From Metabacillus niabensis (GTDB lineage Bacteria > Bacillota > Bacilli > Bacillales > Bacillaceae): a stretch of 64,000 nt of DNA. A program made the position numbers and the translations under genes. The stretch spans positions 1 through 64,000 of the forward strand of contig NZ_JAIVLH010000017.1 in assembly GCF_020524345.1 (NCBI RefSeq). The letters run 5' to 3'. Position 1 is the stretch's first letter, and each line of letters begins with the position of its first letter. The notes under the pieces are model-generated. The model was not told the origin of the DNA and searched no databases. It saw nothing but the letters and a program-made list of their open reading frames with translations. This document shows, one piece after another, positions 18,218 to 27,318 of this stretch.

Positions 18218-19186
18218 CTAGCTGTCAGTTGATAGTTTCGTTTTCCATTCTTCGATAATCTCTTGTTGTTTTTTTGAAAATGGAAATACCCTTAGAGGAG
18301 CAAGACCTATCCCATCGTCCTCTATCCCTAATTCAATATGTCCTGATTGTACTTTCCTGTTCTTTATTAACTGTTCAGCCAGTTGATACATCGCCACATC
18401 CACATTTTTTAACATGGATGTCACCACTGCCTTTTCAGCATAAAAATATTGGTCACTGTCTACACCGATTGCTAATACTTTGTTAGCTTGAGCTTCTTTC
18501 AACATTCCAACACCCGTAAACCCTGCTGCGGCATATAAGACATCCACATCGTTTTGAATCATTTCACGTGCTAACTTTGCACCTAATTGGTCATTACCAA
18601 AGTCACCTGCATATGTGACATCAACTTGTATTGATGGATTAATAGTTGTTGCCCCTTCTATAAAACCTTCCTCAAATTTATTAATAAGAGGAACATCATC
18701 TCCGCCAATAAATCCGATTTTATTAGTTTGAGTGGTTAAAGCTGCAACAACCCCAACCAAATAACTCCCTTGATCTTCTTTAAATGTAATGGATGTTACG
18801 TTTTTCAATTCTGAAATTGCATCTATTAAGACAAATTGCTGATCCGGATATTTTTGGGCAACCTTTTCAAGCTCTTCTTGAACCATATATCCTAGACCGA
18901 CAATAATATCATGATCCTCTTCAACTAATTCGGTTAACCCTTTTTCATATGTTCCCGTATCCTTTAATTCCCGGTAATCAAATCTTATTCCTAGTTCATC
19001 TCTTGCTTTTATCAATCCATTAAAAGCTGAATCACTAAAGGATTGGTCTCCCAAGCCTACATCAGACAGCATAATCCCAACCTTGACCTTTTCATCTACT
19101 TTACTAGCTGCCTCCTCTTGGGAACAACCTGCTATCATGAAAATGAATATGAATCCCAACATGGATGCTATTTTCTTGATGATCAT
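18218..19186 (-). CDS. BMP-family (PnrA/Med-like) substrate-binding lipoprotein
   Basis: A 322-residue lipoprotein with signal peptide and lipobox IAGC (Cys21). The periplasmic-binding-protein-like fold of the BMP/PnrA family is recognisable from VGIMLSDVGLGDQSFSD, IVGLGYMVQEEL, GSYLVGVVAA and GFIGGDDVPLINKFEEGF. Family members usually bind nucleosides for ABC transport; B. subtilis Med is a regulatory relative. No permease or ATPase gene lies nearby. Instead a chemoreceptor follows after 9 bp, suggesting a sensing role. GAGAGG serves as ribosome site. Confidence 0.88.
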   Translation of the reverse strand: MIIKKIASMLGFIFIFMIAGCSQEEAASKVDEKVKVGIMLSDVGLGDQSFSDSAFNGLIKARDELGIRFDYRELKDTGTYEKGLTELVEEDHDIIVGLGYMVQEELEKVAQKYPDQQFVLIDAISELKNVTSITFKEDQGSYLVGVVAALTTQTNKIGFIGGDDVPLINKFEEGFIEGATTINPSIQVDVTYAGDFGNDQLGAKLAREMIQNDVDVLYAAAGFTGVGMLKEAQANKVLAIGVDSDQYFYAEKAVVTSMLKNVDVAMYQLAEQLIKNRKVQSGHIELGIEDDGIGLAPLRVFPFSKKQQEIIEEWKTKLSTDS

Positions 19187-19228
19187 TTTAACAACCTCTC
19201 TTTACTTACTATTCTTACACCTTTAGTT

Positions 19229-19254
19229 GTATCGGTCATATAGATAGATTTTTA
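19229..19254 (-). promoter_or_regulatory. Candidate SigD (motility) promoter
   Basis: On the minus strand TAAA (19254-19251), a 14-bp spacer and ACCGATAC (19236-19229) match the SigD consensus TAAA-N15-GCCGATAT at most positions. It lies 43 bp before the lipoprotein-chemoreceptor pair, a context in which SigD control is expected. Confidence 0.6.
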
Positions 19255-19265
19255 AGGCTTTTTAC

Positions 19266-19310
19266 AAATAAAAAATGGTTTTCACTCCATCGTTACAAGT
19301 GAAAACCATT
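19266..19310 (-). terminator. Terminator after cvfB
   Basis: A 13-bp perfect stem, AATGGTTTTCACT (19274-19286) with its complement at 19298-19310, is followed on the minus strand by ATTTTTTATTT. It separates cvfB from the SigD-like promoter. Confidence 0.88.
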
Positions 19311-19317
19311 ACATTTT

Positions 19318-20181
19318 TTATTCGTTGTTTTTTTCTTCTTTAAAGTACGTCCAACCATCTTTTTGATACACACGATCGTTTTTCATTAGATGGCCTAATG
19401 CTCTTTTAAACGCTCCCTTACTAAGGTTAAATCTTTCTTTTATGTCATCAGGGTCACTTTTGTCAGTGAATGGCATCGCACCATTTCTCTCCTGCATATA
19501 GGCATAAATTCTCTCAGCATCACCACTTTGTGCTTCATGTTTTCGAGGGAGTAGAGAAACGTTAATTGTTCCATCCTCTTTTACATCAATGACTCTTCCG
19601 GTCACCGTCTCGCCCAGTCTTGGTTCAACTACGCGCTGTGACGAATGAATAAACCCTTTATAGCCTTCTTCTGTTAAGATAAATGAACCCGCCACAATCA
19701 TCCGGTAAACTGTCCCTATTACCTCTTTATTAAATATTGTGCGGTCTGCTTCCTTCATAAGCGGCTCAACGATTTCCTCTGTAGCTAACCGAACAAAAAA
19801 TCGACCGTTTCCTGATACTTTTAATGTACAATAAAGCTTGTCCCCAACGTTTGGCCAAACTTCTCTCAAATAAGGAAGATGATCTTTCGCAACAAGAGCA
19901 TCTTTACTAAGACCGATATTCACAAATGCTCCCATATCTTCTACGATATCTACGACCTCTACCCAACCATATGTATCTTCTGTAATGAAAGGTTTTTTCA
20001 TCGTGGCATATAGTCGATCTTGTGTGTCAACACCAAAGAAGACCTCAACCTTGTCACCTTCTTCTACTTCACCTATCACTTCATTATTATGTAAAAGCAC
20101 TCGTTCTTTTCCATCTGTTAGAAAATAACCATAATCTACCTTTTCATCTATTGTTAATGTTGCAAATGTACCTGGGATCAT
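19318..20181 (-). CDS. cvfB: CvfB-type S1 RNA-binding protein
   Basis: A 287-residue cytoplasmic protein of the CvfB/YitL family. Tandem S1-like OB folds occupy about residues 1-215 (for example VVDIVEDMGAFVNIGLSKD and GRVIDVKEDGTINVSLLPR). A winged-helix domain follows near the C-terminus (DDIKERFNLSKGAFKRALG). Staphylococcal CvfB binds RNA and affects virulence gene expression; the Bacillus role is not well defined. AGAGAGGATATATTT precedes the ATG. It is divergent from yajQ, as yitL and yitK are in B. subtilis. Confidence 0.88.
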   Translation of the reverse strand: MIPGTFATLTIDEKVDYGYFLTDGKERVLLHNNEVIGEVEEGDKVEVFFGVDTQDRLYATMKKPFITEDTYGWVEVVDIVEDMGAFVNIGLSKDALVAKDHLPYLREVWPNVGDKLYCTLKVSGNGRFFVRLATEEIVEPLMKEADRTIFNKEVIGTVYRMIVAGSFILTEEGYKGFIHSSQRVVEPRLGETVTGRVIDVKEDGTINVSLLPRKHEAQSGDAERIYAYMQERNGAMPFTDKSDPDDIKERFNLSKGAFKRALGHLMKNDRVYQKDGWTYFKEEKNNE

Positions 20182-20301
20182 AAATATATCCTCTCTTTCC
20201 TCTTTCTGTAAGAAAATTCTTTTACCATCACTTCAAAAGTTGTGATCATTGTTATATTTTACTATAATCAACCTATATTATATACGTAATGGAGGATAAT
20301 T

Positions 20302-20793
20302 ATGGCGAAAGATAGTTCATTTGATATTGTATCAAAGATTGAGTTTCCGGAAGTGACGAATGCGATTAATATTGCAATGAAGGAAATTGCAACAAGATAT
20401 GACTTTAAAGGTAGTAAGAGCAACATCTCATTAGAAAAAGAAGAGCTTGTTTTAGTTTCAGACGATGAGTATAAGCTTGAGCAATTAAAAGATGTTCTTA
20501 TTTCCAAATTAATTAAACGAAATGTACCAATTAAAAATATTTCGTATAAAAAAGTTGAGAATGCTTCAGGCGGGACTGTCCGTCAAAGAGCTGAACTCGT
20601 TTCAGGTATTGACAAAGATAACGCTAAAAAAATTAACAGCATTATTAAAGACAAAGGCTTAAAAGTAAAATCTCAAATCCAAGATGATCAAATCCGTGTA
20701 ACAGGTAAAAGCCGTGACGACCTCCAACAGGTGATTGCTGCAATCAGAGAAGCTGACTTACCAATCGAAGTACAATTTATTAATTACAGATAA
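20302..20793 (+). CDS. yitK: YajQ family nucleotide-binding protein
   Basis: A 163-residue YajQ/UPF0234 protein. The hallmark N-terminus [18 protein letters not shown] is followed by [18 protein letters not shown] and the C-terminal [17 protein letters not shown]. Two ferredoxin-like domains are expected. The Xanthomonas relative binds cyclic di-GMP, but the function in Bacillus is unproven. GGAGGATAATT stands before the ATG, and a strong terminator follows at 20804-20836. Confidence 0.92.
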   Translation: MAKDSSFDIVSKIEFPEVTNAINIAMKEIATRYDFKGSKSNISLEKEELVLVSDDEYKLEQLKDVLISKLIKRNVPIKNISYKKVENASGGTVRQRAELVSGIDKDNAKKINSIIKDKGLKVKSQIQDDQIRVTGKSRDDLQQVIAAIREADLPIEVQFINYR

Positions 20794-20803
20794 CATAGTT
20801 ATT

Positions 20804-20836
20804 AGAGCTAACTCAAATGAGTTCAGCTCTTTTTTC
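20804..20836 (+). terminator. Intrinsic terminator after yajQ
   Basis: AGAGCT-A-ACTC, loop, GAGT-TC-AGCTCT forms an 11-12 bp stem ending in TTTTTT, starting 11 bp after the stop codon. Confidence 0.88.
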
Positions 20837-20935
20837 TACCTCAAATATTAAATGCATAATTTCCTTCTCCCCTCATATTTTTAAAAAGGCTCCAACAAAA
20901 CAACAACCAAAAACTTTCCACATACTAAGTAAAAT

Positions 20936-20986
20936 TTGACAAACTGTTAATTTACTATTGATATTTTTCTAAATATTAGATAAATT
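20936..20986 (+). promoter_or_regulatory. Candidate promoters for the S-box leader
   Basis: Two overlapping SigA-type options exist: TTGACA (20936) with 17 bp to TGATAT (20959), and TTGATA (20958) with 17 bp to TAAATT (20981). Either would start the transcript about 40-65 nt before the riboswitch. From 20837 to 20935 nothing else was recognised. Confidence 0.5.
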
Positions 20987-21143
20987 AGTTGTAATACTTT
21001 TTCACACGTTAAAGGTTATATGAAAATTTCATATCTTATCAAGAGAAGCAGAGGGACTGGCCCTATGAAGCTTCAGCAACCGGTCAATAACGAGTGAAGT
21101 CTGGTGTACAATGATTGACTAAGTCAATAACACTAAACTAGGT

Positions 21144-21367
21144 TATTTTCTTTTAGCACAGAAAAATGAATTAGAAAAACATGGCTTATCGCGAACTGGC
21201 GAAAGCCTTCGTTTTTCTTATACTATCAACCTTAAAATATAAGTTGGGATAGTATAAAAATGAATCGAACAAAGCGTTCTTGTTTGTTCGAAGCATTTTT
21301 ATTTATTTTTTCAAGGCTTGAAAGTCAAGCCGCAGCAAGCGCAAGCTTGCTGTGCTAAAAGAAAATA
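21144..21367 (+). mobile_element. 224-bp MITE-like element inside riboswitch P3
   Basis: The element is bounded by perfect 18-bp terminal inverted repeats, TATTTTCTTTTAGCACAG at 21144-21161 and its complement at 21350-21367. Inside are several hairpins: core A (21170-21224, shared with 10388-10445), ATACTATC/GATAGTAT, GAACAAAGCG.../TTGTTC, GGCTTG/CAAGCC and GCAAGC/GCTTGC. It encodes no protein. I see no clear target-site duplication. It could be a non-autonomous mobile element or a structured RNA arm. Confidence 0.7.
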
Positions 21368-21509
21368 CGCACCACTATTTAAGAAGTGTTTTAGTCTTAC
21401 CCGTCAATCAATTCCCAACACCCCACCAAGACTTCTGCGAGTGCCAAGGTGCTAATTCCAGCTAAGCATGTAAGATGCTTGAAAGATAAGGAGAAGCTAA
21501 TAATGATTT

Positions 21510-21537
21510 AAGCCTTCTTCCTAAAGAAGGCTTTTTT
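21510..21537 (+). terminator. Riboswitch-controlled intrinsic terminator
   Basis: AAGCCTTCTT (21510-21519) pairs perfectly with AAGAAGGCTT (21524-21533), followed by TTTTTT. It is the expression platform of the S-box leader, 60 bp before yitJ. Confidence 0.92.
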
Positions 21538-21596
21538 AATTTCCTTATCTAAAACTATCTTTACTTACTAATCATATAGATCGGAGGCTTCATTCA

Positions 21597-23450
21597 ATGA
21601 GTTTTTTAGAAGATTTAAAACATAACATTTTAATTGGTGACGGTGCGATGGGGACAATGCTTTATGCACATGGCGTTGATCGTTGCTTTGAAGAATTGAA
21701 TCTATCAAGACCCGAGGATGTACTTGCTGTTCATCAAGCGTATATAGAAGCTGGCGCAAACTTAATTCAAACAAACACATATGGTGCTAATGATATCAAG
21801 CTTTCACGATATGGATTAGAGGATGAAATCAGACAAATTAACAAAAAAGCAGTTGAAATTGCCAAAAAAGCTGCTGATCAATCCACATATGTATTTGGCA
21901 CAATTGGCGGTGTCAGATCTTTTAAAAAGAGTGCACATAGTATTGAAGAAGTGAAACGAAATTTTAGAGAGCAGCTCTTCCTCCTTCTAAACGAAGATGT
22001 AGATGGCCTTCTTCTTGAAACCTATTATGATATGGAAGAAATGAAGACTGTTCTTCAAATTGCCCGCAAGGAAACAAACAAGCCTATTATTGCTAATGTT
22101 TCCCTACATGAAGCCGGTGTCCTGCAAGATGGGACATCAGTAAAAAATGGTCTCACACTTTTGGAAGACCTTGGTGCAAATGTTGTTGGCTTAAACTGTC
22201 GCTTAGGTCCTTACCATATGATTCAATCTTTAGAAGAAGTTCCAATACCAAATGAAGCCTATTTATCTGTTTTTCCAAACAGCAGCTTACCTGCACTAAT
22301 TGAAGGGAATCTTGTCTATGAATCTGATGAAACGTATTTCAAGGAAAGTGCTCTAAAATTTAGAGATCAAGGTGTGAGATTAATAGGCGGATGCTGTGGA
22401 ACTACACCTAGGCATATTAAAGCAATGGCTGAAGCTGTATCAAACTTATCCCCTGTTACGACAAAACAGGTGAAAGTCCCTGCAACATCTCAACTGCATG
22501 TTCAGGAACATCAAGTCACATCTCCAACTCCTCTTGAAGAGATTGTTCAGGAAAGACGTTCTGTTATTGTTGAATTAGATCCCCCTAAAAAACTGGGTAT
22601 GGAGAAATTCCTTGAAGGTGCAGAAGCCCTTCACAATGCAGGCATCGATGCTTTAACACTTGCAGATAACTCATTGGCTTCACCGAGAATTAGTAACTTA
22701 GCTGCCGGTATCTTAGCAAAAGAAAAAACCGGGGCAAGAACATTAATTCATATTACGTGCCGTGACCGGAATTTAATTGGTCTTCAATCACATCTCATGG
22801 GCCTACACTCTCTTGGGATGTCAGATATTTTAGCCATCACAGGTGATCCATCTAAAATTGGTGATTTCCCTGGGGCTACATCAGTATATGATGTGTCATC
22901 ATTTGACCTTATCAGTTTAATTAAACAATTTAATAAAGGTGTATCCTATTCCGGAAAACCGCTTGGACAACAAACAAACTTTTCTGTAGCTGCAGCGTTC
23001 AACCCTAATGTACGTCACTTAGATAAAGCGGTAGTCAGACTAGAAAAGAAAATTGCCCATGGCGCTGATTATTTTATTTCTCAGCCACTTTACTCAAACC
23101 AGCAAATTATCGATGTATATGAAGCAACACGAAACTTGCAAGCTCCGATTTATATCGGGATTATGCCATTAACATCAAGCCGAAATGCCGAATTTATTCA
23201 TAATGAAATTCCTGGTATTAAGCTATCTGACTCTATTCGAGAAAAAATGGCTTCAGCCGGATCAGATAAAGAACAGGCACGTCAAGAAGGCCTTGCCATT
23301 GCAAAAGATTTGATTGATACAGCCTTCGAACTGTTCAATGGTATTTATTTAATTACACCGTTTTTACAATACGACCTTACAGTGGAGTTAACAAATTACA
23401 TCCATGAAAAGGAAAAACAGCGAGCTGAAAGGAAGATTACACATGTGTAG
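21597..23450 (+). CDS. yitJ: Bifunctional homocysteine S-methyltransferase/methylenetetrahydrofolate reductase
   Basis: A 617-residue fusion. The N-terminal homocysteine S-methyltransferase domain (about 1-290) has the zinc-binding cysteines Cys201 (GLNC) and Cys266/Cys267 (GGCCGTTP). A linker leads to a methylenetetrahydrofolate reductase TIM barrel (about 320-610) with [14 protein letters not shown] and [15 protein letters not shown]. The second half makes 5-methyl-tetrahydrofolate. The first half passes methyl groups to homocysteine, donor not evident from sequence. GGAGG precedes the ATG. It lies behind a SAM riboswitch and overlaps metH by 8 bp, so both are expressed together when SAM is low. 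Confidence 0.95.
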   Translation: MSFLEDLKHNILIGDGAMGTMLYAHGVDRCFEELNLSRPEDVLAVHQAYIEAGANLIQTNTYGANDIKLSRYGLEDEIRQINKKAVEIAKKAADQSTYVFGTIGGVRSFKKSAHSIEEVKRNFREQLFLLLNEDVDGLLLETYYDMEEMKTVLQIARKETNKPIIANVSLHEAGVLQDGTSVKNGLTLLEDLGANVVGLNCRLGPYHMIQSLEEVPIPNEAYLSVFPNSSLPALIEGNLVYESDETYFKESALKFRDQGVRLIGGCCGTTPRHIKAMAEAVSNLSPVTTKQVKVPATSQLHVQEHQVTSPTPLEEIVQERRSVIVELDPPKKLGMEKFLEGAEALHNAGIDALTLADNSLASPRISNLAAGILAKEKTGARTLIHITCRDRNLIGLQSHLMGLHSLGMSDILAITGDPSKIGDFPGATSVYDVSSFDLISLIKQFNKGVSYSGKPLGQQTNFSVAAAFNPNVRHLDKAVVRLEKKIAHGADYFISQPLYSNQQIIDVYEATRNLQAPIYIGIMPLTSSRNAEFIHNEIPGIKLSDSIREKMASAGSDKEQARQEGLAIAKDLIDTAFELFNGIYLITPFLQYDLTVELTNYIHEKEKQRAERKITHV

Positions 23451-26400
23451 CATCAACAAAGAGCTAGAAAAACGAATCCTTGTCCTGGATGGTGCAATGG
23501 GTACAATGATTCAAGCAGCAAACCTGTCCCCTGATGATTTTGGCGGAGAAGATTATGATGGATGTAATGAATATCTTACATTGACTTCTCCAAAGACAAT
23601 TGAAACCATTCACGAAGCCTATTTGGAAGCCGGATCAGATATTATCTCTACCAATACCTTTGGTGCTACAAGTCTTGTTCTGGATGAATATGATCTAGGA
23701 CGCCTGGCTTTAGAGTTAAACATTGAATCTGCTAAAATAGCGAAACGTGCCGCTGTAAAATACTCAACACCTGAAAAGCCCAGATATGTCGCAGGTGCGA
23801 TGGGACCAACAACGAAAACACTTTCAGTTACAGGTGGAACAACATTTGATACATTAGTCGAAAATTATGAAGAACAGGCAAGAGGCTTAATCATTGGAGG
23901 AGCAGATTTGCTTCTTCTCGAAACAAGCCAGGATATGTTAAACGTAAAAGCTGGATTTTTAGGAATTAAAAAAGCCTTTGAAAATACAGGCAAGGAACTT
24001 CCCTTAATGATTTCCGGAACGATTGAACCTATGGGTACTACTCTGGCAGGTCAGGATATTGAAGCATTTTATGTATCATTAGAACATATGAAGCCACTTT
24101 CAGTCGGATTAAACTGTGCAACCGGACCTGAATTTATGACAGACCATATTCGTACACTTTCCGGTTTAGCTAATACAGCTGTTAGCTGTTACCCGAATGC
24201 GGGCTTACCTGATGAAGAGGGGAATTATCACGAATCACCAGAATCACTCGCGAAAAAGCTTGTTGCTTTTGCAGAACAAGGCTGGCTGAACTTAATTGGC
24301 GGATGCTGTGGAACTACACCAGAACATATCCGTGCTATTACTGAAGCAGTTTCAACCATTACTCCACGTAAAATCGAAGAAGTCTCGACTGGTCACACTG
24401 TATCTGGAATCGATGCCCTTCTTTATGAAGAAGGAATGCGGCCTTTATTCGTTGGTGAACGTACAAATGTTATTGGTTCACGTAAATTTAAACGCCTGAT
24501 TGCAGAAGGGAAAATTGAAGAGGCGTCTGAAATTGCTAGAGCACAAGTAAAAAGCGGTGCACATGTTATTGATATTTGCTTGGCTGACCCTGATCGGGAT
24601 GAGCTCGAGGATATGGAAGTATTCATACAAGAGGTTGTAAAAAAAGTCAAAGCTCCTCTTGTTATTGACTCCACAGATGAGAAAGTAATTGAACGGGCAC
24701 TAAAATACTCTCAAGGTAAGGCGATCATCAACTCGATTAACCTTGAGGATGGTGAAGAGCGTTTTGACGCAATCGTTCCGCTTGTCAAAAAGTACGGTGG
24801 CGCTTTAGTCGTTGGAACAATAGATGAAGTGGGAATGGCCCTAACGGCAGAAAAGAAACTTGAAGTAGCGATTCGCTCTCACGACCTTCTCGTCAAAAAG
24901 CATGGACTAAAACCGAGTGATTTAATATTTGATCCACTTGTATTCCCGGTAGGAACTGGTGATGAGCAATATATTGGTTCGGCAAATGAAACTGTTCGCG
25001 GTATCCAGCTTATTAAAGAAAAGTTGCCTGAATGCTTAACGATATTAGGCGTTAGTAATGTTTCTTTCGGACTTCCTCCTGTTGGACGCGAAGTTCTGAA
25101 TGCTGTTTACTTGTACCACTGTACACAGGCCGGGCTCGATTATGCGATTGTTAACACGGAAAAATTAGAAAGATTTGCTTCGATTCCTAAAGAAGAAATT
25201 CAAATGGCTGAAGATCTTTTGTTTAAAACAACAGACGAATCATTAGCAAAATTTACGGCTTTCTACCGCGGTAAGAAAAAAGAAGACAAAAAACCTGTTC
25301 AAAACCTGACCTTGGAAGAAAGATTAGCAAGCTATATCGTCGAAGGAACGAAAGAAGGTCTTATTCCAGACTTAGAGTTAGCATTAAAGAAATATCCTGA
25401 GCCTCTTGATATCATTAACGGACCATTAATGGAGGGTATGGCTGAAGTCGGGGTTTTATTCAATGATAACCAATTAATCGTTGCAGAGGTTCTCCAAAGT
25501 GCCGAGGTTATGAAAGCATCTGTTTCCTATCTCGAGCAATTCATGGAAAAACGCGATGATAGCGGAAAAGGCAAAATCCTTCTTGCTACAGTAAAAGGTG
25601 ATGTACATGATATCGGTAAAAATCTGGTTGATATTATTTTAAGTAATAACGGCTATAGAGTGATCGATCTTGGCATCAAAGTAACACCACAAACATTAAT
25701 TCAAGCTGTAAAGGATGAAAAACCGGATCTTATCGGTTTATCCGGCTTACTTGTTAAATCAGCACAACAAATGGTGATCACTGCCCAGGACTTACACAAA
25801 GCGAACTGTGAGTTACCGATTTTGGTTGGTGGTGCAGCATTATCAAGGAAATTCACGAGAATGAAAATTGCACCTGAATATAACGGTCCTGTTGTCTATG
25901 CAAAGGATGCAATGGATGGCTTATCTTTAGCTAATCAATTACGCACAACACCTGAAATATTCGCTGCAAAAGAAGCTGCCGTAACAGAAGAGGCAAAACC
26001 AAAGAACTCTCAAGCACAAAGTGTTACAGAACTGCTAATCAAGCGTGGAACTGTAAATGAGGCACCAATTTTTACACCTGTTGATACAAAACGTCATATA
26101 CTCAAGGATATCTCCCTTTCCCACATCATTCCTTATGTGAATATGCAAATGCTTATCGGTCATCATCTGGGATTAAAAGGGAAAATCAAGGATTTAGTTC
26201 AAAAGAAAGACCCTAAAGCGGTCGAGCTTGTTGAATTAATACAGGAGCTTTTAAAAGACGGAGCAAAACAGGAATGGTTCAAACCAGCTGCGGTCTATCA
26301 ATTTTTCCCATCGTATAGTGATGGAAATAAGCTTCATATCCTTGATCCGGAAAATACAGAAAGAATCGTACAAACTTTTGATTTTCCACGACAGGAAAAA

Positions 26401-26865
26401 CTGCCGCATCGCTGTATTTCCGACTATGTTCGTCCGAAACAAAAAGACGGATTTGACTATGTTGCCATGTTCGCTGTTACTGCAGGAAGTCAAATTCGTG
26501 AACTTGCCCAAGGATTTAAAGAACAAGGAGACTATTTAAAGAGTCACGCTGTTCAGGCACTTGCTTTGGAGCTTGCAGAAGGGTTAGCTGAACGTACACA
26601 TCAGCTTATTCGTGACCGCTGGGGCTTCCCTGATGCACCAGATTTCACTATGGACCAGCGCTTCTCAGCCAAATACCAAGGACAGCGCTACTCCTTTGGA
26701 TATCCAGCTTGTCCTGACCTTGAAGATCAAGAAAAGCTATTTAACCTTATTCGTCCAGAGGACATCGGCATTCAGCTTACAGAAGGATTCATGATGGAAC
26801 CAGAAGCATCGGTAACAGCCATAGTTGTTGCACATCCGGATGCGAAATATTTTAATGTGATGTAA
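23443..26865 (+). CDS. metH: Cobalamin-dependent methionine synthase
   Basis: A 1140-residue four-module enzyme that transfers a methyl group from methyl-tetrahydrofolate to homocysteine via cobalamin. It has a homocysteine-binding domain (about 1-310, [10 protein letters not shown]), a pterin-binding domain (about 330-610, [14 protein letters not shown]), a cobalamin cap and binding domain with DVHDIGKN (cobalt ligand His near 722), and a C-terminal SAM-dependent reactivation domain ending in the [20 protein letters not shown] region. I chose ATG 23443 ([11 protein letters not shown]) because AAAGGAAG precedes it. An in-frame ATG at 23404 would add 13 residues. It needs vitamin B12. B. subtilis uses MetE instead. 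Confidence 0.96.
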   Translation: MCSINKELEKRILVLDGAMGTMIQAANLSPDDFGGEDYDGCNEYLTLTSPKTIETIHEAYLEAGSDIISTNTFGATSLVLDEYDLGRLALELNIESAKIAKRAAVKYSTPEKPRYVAGAMGPTTKTLSVTGGTTFDTLVENYEEQARGLIIGGADLLLLETSQDMLNVKAGFLGIKKAFENTGKELPLMISGTIEPMGTTLAGQDIEAFYVSLEHMKPLSVGLNCATGPEFMTDHIRTLSGLANTAVSCYPNAGLPDEEGNYHESPESLAKKLVAFAEQGWLNLIGGCCGTTPEHIRAITEAVSTITPRKIEEVSTGHTVSGIDALLYEEGMRPLFVGERTNVIGSRKFKRLIAEGKIEEASEIARAQVKSGAHVIDICLADPDRDELEDMEVFIQEVVKKVKAPLVIDSTDEKVIERALKYSQGKAIINSINLEDGEERFDAIVPLVKKYGGALVVGTIDEVGMALTAEKKLEVAIRSHDLLVKKHGLKPSDLIFDPLVFPVGTGDEQYIGSANETVRGIQLIKEKLPECLTILGVSNVSFGLPPVGREVLNAVYLYHCTQAGLDYAIVNTEKLERFASIPKEEIQMAEDLLFKTTDESLAKFTAFYRGKKKEDKKPVQNLTLEERLASYIVEGTKEGLIPDLELALKKYPEPLDIINGPLMEGMAEVGVLFNDNQLIVAEVLQSAEVMKASVSYLEQFMEKRDDSGKGKILLATVKGDVHDIGKNLVDIILSNNGYRVIDLGIKVTPQTLIQAVKDEKPDLIGLSGLLVKSAQQMVITAQDLHKANCELPILVGGAALSRKFTRMKIAPEYNGPVVYAKDAMDGLSLANQLRTTPEIFAAKEAAVTEEAKPKNSQAQSVTELLIKRGTVNEAPIFTPVDTKRHILKDISLSHIIPYVNMQMLIGHHLGLKGKIKDLVQKKDPKAVELVELIQELLKDGAKQEWFKPAAVYQFFPSYSDGNKLHILDPENTERIVQTFDFPRQEKLPHRCISDYVRPKQKDGFDYVAMFAVTAGSQIRELAQGFKEQGDYLKSHAVQALALELAEGLAERTHQLIRDRWGFPDAPDFTMDQRFSAKYQGQRYSFGYPACPDLEDQEKLFNLIRPEDIGIQLTEGFMMEPEASVTAIVVAHPDAKYFNVM

Positions 26866-26872
26866 GGCATGC

Positions 26873-26902
26873 GCCCTAAAACAGTGTTTTAGGGCCTTTT
26901 TT
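26873..26902 (+). terminator. Intrinsic terminator after metH
   Basis: GCCCTAAAA (26873-26881) pairs with TTTTAGGGC (26887-26895) and is followed by CTTTTTT, 8 bp after the stop codon. Confidence 0.93.
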
Positions 26903-26934
26903 ATCCAAACTTTACTTCCGCTCCTTTTTAGTCG

Positions 26935-27039
26935 ATAATCTATCAACTTTCAATGGTAATCTATGAACTCTCCTCGATTTTCTTTCAACTTTGCTTCATA
27001 ATCTATCTACTTTCCTCACAAATCTATCAGTTTACAAAA
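26935..27039 (+). repeat. Five degenerate 21-bp tandem units
   Basis: The motif ATAATCTATCAACTTTC recurs at an exact 21-bp spacing. The TAATC-equivalent positions are 26936, 26957, 26978, 26999 and 27020. Unit 3 is the most diverged (TTTTCTTTCAACTTTG). There is no reading frame with a ribosome site. The period equals two helical turns. From 27040 to 27150 nothing further was recognised. Confidence 0.7.
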
Positions 27040-27150
27040 TTCTACATTCATCCTTCTTTAGATCAAGACTATCTATCGGCAATATCTCATCCTTTTGACT
27101 GACCTTTTCTTCTAATAAATACATTATAATTTTCCGCATAGACAATATTG

Positions 27151-27179
27151 TTGACACATTCAGCAATATTCATTAGAAT
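27151..27179 (+). promoter_or_regulatory. SigA-type promoter of azoR
   Basis: TTGACA (27151-27156), a 17-bp spacer and TAGAAT (27174-27179) form a near-consensus promoter. Transcription would start near 27186, leaving a leader of about 130 nt before the gene. Confidence 0.8.
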
Positions 27180-27200
27180 CTAAGTTATGTAGATTAGTAT

Positions 27201-27266
27201 GTATAGCAACATCTTTTAATCAAATTAAACGAATTTGAGATTCTCAAATTTCCAGTAGTTGCTATG
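27201..27266 (+). promoter_or_regulatory. Nested inverted repeats in the azoR leader
   Basis: A perfect 19-bp palindrome, AATTTGAGA-T-TCTCAAATT (27232-27250), lies inside a wider pair, ATAGCAAC (27203-27210) with GTTGCTAT (27258-27265). The inner palindrome has the size of a MarR-family operator. Both repeats lie downstream of the promoter, so they could act as operator or as RNA structure. Confidence 0.5.
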
Positions 27267-27318
27267 CAAATAAATAAGCGCAACTGAATTGCGATCAAAA
27301 GTTAATGGAGGAATTTAT

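Larger units (their letters stand above)
21035..21537 (+). promoter_or_regulatory. SAM-I (S-box) riboswitch with extended P3 arm
   Basis: P1 is CTTATC (21035-21040) with GATAAG (21485-21490). The conserved AGAGG-GACTGGCCCTATGAAGC, CAGCAACC, GGTGCTAATTCC and GAAAGATAAG blocks are all present. P4 is AGCAT/ATGCT at about 21464-21479. P3 starts with GAAGTCTGGTG (21096-21106) and CACCAAGACTTC (21424-21435). Its distal part carries a 224-bp inserted element, making the aptamer about 456 nt instead of about 120. The terminator is at 21510-21537. AAGGAGAAG after P1 can pair with the terminator 5' arm as an antiterminator. It should turn off yitJ-metH when SAM is high. Confidence 0.93.

Noticed and set aside
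26935-27039. CRISPR or coding repeat
   Set aside because: Units are contiguous and degenerate, with no spacers and no start signal.
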